Below are positions 6,335 to 9,970 of a stretch of 9,970 nucleotides of DNA, in pieces; within the stretch, counting starts at the first letter, position 1, and each line of letters begins with the position of its first letter. The stretch comes from Desulfobacterales bacterium (lineage in GTDB: Bacteria > Desulfobacterota > Desulfobacteria > Desulfobacterales > Desulfobacteraceae). The notes beneath the pieces are model-generated. The model was not told the origin of the DNA and searched no databases. It saw only the letters and a program-made list of their open reading frames with translations. The DNA is taken from NCBI GenBank assembly GCA_022361135.1, contig JAKSBM010000934.1, positions 1 through 9,970 on the forward strand. Direction: 5' to 3'. Both the position numbers and the translations under genes were made by a program.

Positions 6335-7384
6335 ATGACTGAACTTACCGGAAAACAGAGAGTTCAAAAATTATTCAAACGCGAACCCCTGGATATCATG
6401 CCCTGTTTCAGCGGCCAGGGAACGGTTGTGATCCAGGCCATTGAAAAAATGGGAACCCAATTTGCAAAAATCCATACCGATGCCGAACTCATGGCCCAGT
6501 CAGCCATCACCTCTGCCCGCATGTTCGGACTCGATGGTGTGGTAATCCCCTATGACATGGCCGTTGTCGCAGAAGCCATGGGAAGGGGGGTTTCACTCTA
6601 TGAAAATGCCGACGGCGTTATTTATCCCACCGTTCCCAATAAGTGGAACAACCTGGACGAAATTAAAATTCCAGACAATTTCATGGACCAGGGCCGATTG
6701 CCCTTGGTGGACGAGGCCATAAAAATCATTAAAAAAGAGGCTCCGGAGCTTGCCGTGGGTGCCTGGGTACTGGGCCCCTTTACCATGGCCGGCCAAATCA
6801 TGGAACTGGATATACTCCTCAAGGGATTGAAAAAGAAAAAAGAACAGACCGCAGCCTTCCTGGACAAGATCACCCAGATCACCATCGACCTGGTAAAACA
6901 CTACCAGGAAATGGATGTGGACTTTATCAGCGTCAGGGATATGGGATCGGGAACAGACTTGCTTTCCCCCAGAATGTGGAAAACCCTGGTGGGCCCCAAT
7001 CTGAAAAAAGTTTTTGATGCCATCACCTGTGTCCCATCGGTCAACCACATCTGCGGTTCCACGGACATGATCATTGAAATGATGCATGAATGCGGTGCAG
7101 ATGCCCTGAGCGTGGATCAGAAAAACAATGTGGTCCAAACCCGTGAAAAACTGGGTACTGATGTTTTGATCTTTGGCAACTTTGACCCCTATGCAACCCT
7201 TTGCCAGATGGAAGATCAAGCAGAAGTGGAAAAGGTCATCAAACAATGCATTGACGATGGCCAGGATGCGGTTTGGCCCGGTTGCGATATCTGGCCGGAA
7301 ATCCGTGAAGAAAACATGAGAACATATGTCCGCACCGTCCGCGAATATGGAAAGAAACCGTCACCGGCAGTTGGAAGAATCTAA
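6335..7384 (+). CDS. UroD/MtaA-family corrinoid methyltransferase with zinc triad (probable MT I)
   Basis: The 349-residue product belongs to the uroporphyrinogen decarboxylase-like methyltransferase family (MtaA, MtbA, CmuA and O-demethylase relatives), a TIM-barrel that moves methyl groups to or from a corrinoid protein. It keeps His238-x-Cys240 (NHICGS) and Cys317 (WPGCDIW), the HxC...C zinc-ligand pattern that activates a thiol in MtaA and MtbA. Other family segments are LTGKQRVQKLFKREPLD (4-20), GAWVLGPFTMAG (142-153) and FGNFDPYATL (280-289). The start is the ATG at 6335: AAAGG lies 7 bases before it, while an ATG at 6320 has no usable ribosome binding site. It sits 25 bases after the MtrH-family gene and 15 bases before corrinoid protein 2. 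With MtrH taking the pterin side, this protein is most simply the substrate-side enzyme, with an unknown methyl donor. A thiol acceptor or donor is an alternative. True UroD haem activity is unlikely. Confidence 0.9.
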   Translation: MTELTGKQRVQKLFKREPLDIMPCFSGQGTVVIQAIEKMGTQFAKIHTDAELMAQSAITSARMFGLDGVVIPYDMAVVAEAMGRGVSLYENADGVIYPTVPNKWNNLDEIKIPDNFMDQGRLPLVDEAIKIIKKEAPELAVGAWVLGPFTMAGQIMELDILLKGLKKKKEQTAAFLDKITQITIDLVKHYQEMDVDFISVRDMGSGTDLLSPRMWKTLVGPNLKKVFDAITCVPSVNHICGSTDMIIEMMHECGADALSVDQKNNVVQTREKLGTDVLIFGNFDPYATLCQMEDQAEVEKVIKQCIDDGQDAVWPGCDIWPEIREENMRTYVRTVREYGKKPSPAVGRI

Positions 7385-7399
7385 CCCAAGGAGGGAAAT

Positions 7400-8071
7400 A
7401 TGAGCACCCAAGACGAAATTCTGGCAAAACTCAAAGAAGCAGTCGTTGAATACGAAGAAGATGAATGTGCAGATGCAGCACAGGAAGCCCTGGATTCCGG
7501 CGTCGATGCCATGCTTGCCGTCATGGACGGACTCGCAGCCGGCATGGAGGAAGTCGGTGTTCTCTTTGACACCAATGAATACTTTGTTCCCGAAGTACTC
7601 ATGTGTGCAGATGCCCTCTACAAGGGGCTTGATATCCTGCGCCCCCACATCACAATGGAAACAGACGCCCCCAAGGCATCGGTGGTGATCGGCTCCATCC
7701 AGGGAGATGTCCATGACATCGGTAAAAACCTGGTCAAAATGATGTTTGACGTAGCCGGCTGGGATGTCCACGACCTGGGCAGGGATGTTCCCCTGGAGGA
7801 TTTCGTTGAAAAACAATTGGATGTCAATTCCGACGTACTGGCCATGTCAGCTATGATGACCACCACCATGATGGGAATGAAAAAAGTCATTGCCATGGTG
7901 AAGGAAAAAAATCCAGACTGTCTGATCATGCTGGGAGGTGCACCGGTCACCCGGGATGTGGCCAATCTGTTCGGAGCAGACGGCTATGCAGAGTCTGCCG
8001 GGAATGCGGTTTCGGAAGGCATTAAAATGATTGGTCGTTTACGCGAATATCAGAAAGGTGACATCGAATAA
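7400..8071 (+). CDS. Methyltransferase corrinoid protein 2 (MtbC/MtaC/MttC family)
   Basis: This 223-residue cobamide carrier has the cap domain (about 5-88, with NEYFVPEVLMCADAL) and the B12-binding domain (about 92-215), including GDVHDIGKN with axial ligand His105, AMSAMMTTTM and LGGAPVT. All key residues fall at the same numbers as in corrinoid protein 1. AAGGAGG precedes the ATG at 7400 at good spacing. The N-terminus is strongly acidic (YEEDECADAA), whereas protein 1 has a more basic, polar segment there, and the C-terminal tails differ completely; these are the likely partner-specific surfaces. Lying directly between the UroD-family methyltransferase and the RACo-like activator, it is the most likely physiological partner of both methyltransferases and substrate of the activator. 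It probably arose by duplication with protein 1, and the two have since diverged to about 60% identity. Confidence 0.95.
   Translation: MSTQDEILAKLKEAVVEYEEDECADAAQEALDSGVDAMLAVMDGLAAGMEEVGVLFDTNEYFVPEVLMCADALYKGLDILRPHITMETDAPKASVVIGSIQGDVHDIGKNLVKMMFDVAGWDVHDLGRDVPLEDFVEKQLDVNSDVLAMSAMMTTTMMGMKKVIAMVKEKNPDCLIMLGGAPVTRDVANLFGADGYAESAGNAVSEGIKMIGRLREYQKGDIE
7853..7875 (+). repeat. 23-bp block identical between the two corrinoid genes (copy 2)
   Basis: Second copy of the block at 4834-4856, in the same orientation and the same reading frame. The flanking codons already differ synonymously (GCC versus GCT for the preceding Ala), so recent whole-gene conversion is not supported. Confidence 0.6.
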
Positions 8072-8089
8072 GCACAAGGAGTCTCATCC

Positions 8090-9970
8090 ATGGCACAAGA
8101 ATATGTAAATGTTATTTTCCAGCCTTCGGGCCGCAGGGGTAAGGTCCCCAAAGGATGCAACATCATAGAAGCATCCCGTCTTATCGGGGTGGACATTGAA
8201 GCCCTGTGCGGCGAAACAAAGGTCTGCGGCAAATGCATCGTCCGTGTGGAAGAAGGTCACTTTGAAAAATATAATATCCAATCTTCCATGTCCCACGTCA
8301 CCCCCTGGCAGGAAGAGGTGGAAGCGAAGTTCATTCCACCGGAAAGAAAAAACAAAGGGTTTCGGCTGGGCTGCGTTGCCAAGATCCAGGATGATGTTCT
8401 GATTTTCGTCCCAGAGGAATCCAGGGCTGGAAAGCAGGTGGTTTCCAAGGCTGCCCGGGACATCAATATAGAATTTAACCCCATGGTGAAACTCTACACC
8501 ATTGAACTCAAAAAACCGGATTTTGAAGATAAAATTGCCGACTGGGAACGTCTGAGTAATGGCCTGGCCAGGGAGTACGGCCTCACCGATCTTACCATTG
8601 ACATTGTCGCCCTGCGAAGCCTGCCTGCGGCCCTTCGAGCCAAGGGGTGGACCGTCACCGTAAGTGTGTGGAACGATGAAGAAGTTATCCGGATCCAGCC
8701 CGGTCGTGTCCAACATGCCTACGGCATCGCCATCGACGTGGGGACGACCACATGCGCCGCATATCTGTGCGACCTGACCACCATGGAGGTAATCAGCACC
8801 TCCTCCATCATGAATCCCCAGTGCAAATACGGTGAAGACGTCATGGCCAGGATCACATTTCATATGACGACGCCCGATGGCCTGAAACGCATGGGAGAAG
8901 ACATCATTGAAGGTATCAATGCCCTCGTTGAAAAGGCCATCTCCCAGACGCATCCCAAAAAGAAAAAGATTAAAAAGAAAAAAGGAGAAACCGGCCCGGA
9001 TCAATTCAAGGAGATCCTTGAAGAGGGTGTGGAGTACCTTCGAATTTCCAAGGAAGACATCGAAGACATCACCATTGGATTTAATACGGCCATGCACCAC
9101 ATTTTACTGGGACTGGATCCAGAGCCCGTGGGGCTGGCTCCTTTTCCTCCGGTTATCCACCACAGTATGGACATTAAAGCACGTGACCTCAACATCAATA
9201 TAAATCCTTCATCATATGTTTTTACCATGCCCAATGAAGCTGGCTTTGTCGGCGGGGACAATGTGGGCGTACTCCTGGCTGAAGAGCCATATAAAGGGGA
9301 CGAAATCCAATTGATCATCGACATTGGAACCAATGGAGAATTGATTCTGGGGAACCGGCATAAGCTTTATTCATCTTCATGCGCCACGGGTCCGGCCATG
9401 GAAGGGGCACAATTGAGTTTTGGCATGCGCGCGGCCCCGGGTGCCATTGAACGCATTGAGATTGATCCGGAAACCCAGGATGTGGATTACCGCGTCATTG
9501 GCCATGACAAATCCCGAAAATTCTCAAAGCCCGAAGATATGAAAGTCAAAGGAATCTGTGGTTCAGGAATCCTGGACGTCCTGGCCGAACTTTATCGGGC
9601 CAGTGTTATCACCAAAACCGGTGTATTCAACAAAAAACTATTGAAAGAAAATCCAAGGTTCAGAAAAAACCCAGATACCCGGCAGCCTGAATTTGTACTG
9701 GCCTGGAAGGAAGATTCCTCCATTGACAAGGATATCGTCATCACACAAAAGGATATCCGTCAAATTCAACTGGCCAAGGGAGCCCTCTATGCCGGGTGCA
9801 AATTAATGATGAAAAAAATGGGCATCGACAAGGTGGATACCGTAAAAATCGCCGGAGCATTCGGCACACACGTGGACCGGGAGAAAGCATTGGTTATGGG
9901 CCTATTCCCCGATTGCGAAATCGACAGAATCCATGGTGTGGGTAATGCGGCAGGGGATGGATGCCGGGCG
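8090..9970 (+). CDS. RACo-like corrinoid-activating [2Fe-2S] ferredoxin / ASKHA ATPase (3' end outside window)
   Basis: This protein reductively reactivates the Co(II) corrinoid that forms by accidental oxidation, coupling ATP hydrolysis to an uphill electron transfer. 627 codons are open to the right edge. The N-terminal ferredoxin domain has Cys40-x5-Cys46-x2-Cys49 and Cys95, the plant-type [2Fe-2S] pattern of bacterial RACo rather than the C-terminal 4Fe-4S domains of archaeal RamA. A linker and middle region follow, then the ASKHA core (DUF4445) with AIDVGTTTCAAY (214-225), NTAMHHILLGL (332-342), LIIDIGTNGEL (408-418), GICGSGILD (488-496) and KIAGAFGTHV (586-595). Judged by RACo relatives, only a few dozen residues should be missing. 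A lysine-rich stretch at 290-298, in a roughly 30-residue insertion, is unusual. AAGGAG sits 8 bases before the ATG at 8090, 18 bases after the corrinoid gene stop, so it is co-transcribed with its likely substrate. Confidence 0.94.
   Translation, partial: MAQEYVNVIFQPSGRRGKVPKGCNIIEASRLIGVDIEALCGETKVCGKCIVRVEEGHFEKYNIQSSMSHVTPWQEEVEAKFIPPERKNKGFRLGCVAKIQDDVLIFVPEESRAGKQVVSKAARDINIEFNPMVKLYTIELKKPDFEDKIADWERLSNGLAREYGLTDLTIDIVALRSLPAALRAKGWTVTVSVWNDEEVIRIQPGRVQHAYGIAIDVGTTTCAAYLCDLTTMEVISTSSIMNPQCKYGEDVMARITFHMTTPDGLKRMGEDIIEGINALVEKAISQTHPKKKKIKKKKGETGPDQFKEILEEGVEYLRISKEDIEDITIGFNTAMHHILLGLDPEPVGLAPFPPVIHHSMDIKARDLNININPSSYVFTMPNEAGFVGGDNVGVLLAEEPYKGDEIQLIIDIGTNGELILGNRHKLYSSSCATGPAMEGAQLSFGMRAAPGAIERIEIDPETQDVDYRVIGHDKSRKFSKPEDMKVKGICGSGILDVLAELYRASVITKTGVFNKKLLKENPRFRKNPDTRQPEFVLAWKEDSSIDKDIVITQKDIRQIQLAKGALYAGCKLMMKKMGIDKVDTVKIAGAFGTHVDREKALVMGLFPDCEIDRIHGVGNAAGDGCRA

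Noticed and set aside
6593..7246. 217-codon open frame on the minus strand
   Set aside because: Antisense to the UroD-family gene; His/Phe/Val-rich composition typical of a shadow frame and no family resemblance.
6335..7384. Annotation as haem-pathway uroporphyrinogen decarboxylase (hemE)
   Set aside because: The HxC...C zinc triad and the position between MtrH and corrinoid genes point to a methyltransferase, not a decarboxylase.
7361..7816. 151-codon open frame on the minus strand
   Set aside because: Antisense to corrinoid protein 2 with no ribosome binding site or motif; shadow frame.
8951..8989. Programmed -1 frameshift at the A-rich lysine codons
   Set aside because: No A AAA AAG heptamer occurs in the reading frame, and the zero frame continues with conserved ASKHA motifs; a shifted product has no visible role.
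8084..9100. 338-codon open frame on the minus strand
   Set aside because: It lies wholly antisense to the RACo-like gene, has no recognisable motif, and looks like a codon-usage shadow of the plus-strand frame, which carries clear ferredoxin and ASKHA motifs.
1676..9970. In-frame UAG (pyrrolysine) or UGA (selenocysteine) codons in the methyltransferases
   Set aside because: All methyltransferase frames are uninterrupted and of normal family length, so recoding is not needed to explain them.

Overview
The window reads as part of a chromosome from a strictly anaerobic bacterium that uses corrinoid-dependent methyl transfer. The best guess is a Desulfobacterota (Desulfobacteraceae-like) sulfate reducer, or possibly an acetogen-like anaerobe. 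This guess rests on the gene content (MtrH-type and UroD/MtaA-type methyltransferases, MtbC-type corrinoid proteins, a RACo-type activator, a multi-PAS soluble histidine kinase), moderate GC and strong AAGGAGG-type ribosome binding sites. It is inference, because no rRNA or other marker gene is present.

Layout. Positions 1-823 (minus strand) hold most of an alpha/beta-hydrolase of the monoacylglycerol-lipase type, cut by the left edge. Positions 941-1456 (minus) hold a CobO-type cob(I)alamin adenosyltransferase. A 219-bp divergent intergenic region follows. Positions 1676-4307 (plus) hold an overlapping two-component pair: a soluble PAS-PAS-GAF histidine kinase and a NarL/LuxR-type response regulator. 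Positions 4381-5040 hold corrinoid protein 1. Next comes a 315-bp non-coding gap with an 11-bp inverted repeat, a G-quadruplex-type motif on the minus strand and a small terminator-like hairpin. Positions 5356-9970 hold a tight cluster: MtrH-family methyltransferase, UroD/MtaA-family methyltransferase, corrinoid protein 2 (about 60% identical to protein 1) and a RACo-like corrinoid-activating ferredoxin/ATPase that runs off the right edge.

How the genes work together (inference from families). A substrate-specific methyltransferase moves a methyl group to Co(I) of a corrinoid protein. A second methyltransferase passes it to a pterin, here most likely tetrahydrofolate, feeding the Wood-Ljungdahl methyl branch. 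The RACo homologue re-reduces corrinoid that has been oxidised to Co(II). The MtrH homologue fits the pterin-side enzyme (MT II), which leaves the UroD-family protein as the substrate-side enzyme (MT I). The same set of parts (MtrH-like, UroD-like, corrinoid protein, activator) makes up O-demethylase and Mto systems for methoxylated aromatics. However, this UroD-family protein keeps the HxC...C zinc triad of the thiol-methylating enzymes MtaA and MtbA, so the methyl donor remains open. The two-component pair probably senses the substrate or redox state and controls the cluster. The adenosyltransferase ties the locus to corrinoid cofactor supply. No MttB-, MtaB- or MtmB-type gene is visible, but one could lie just downstream.
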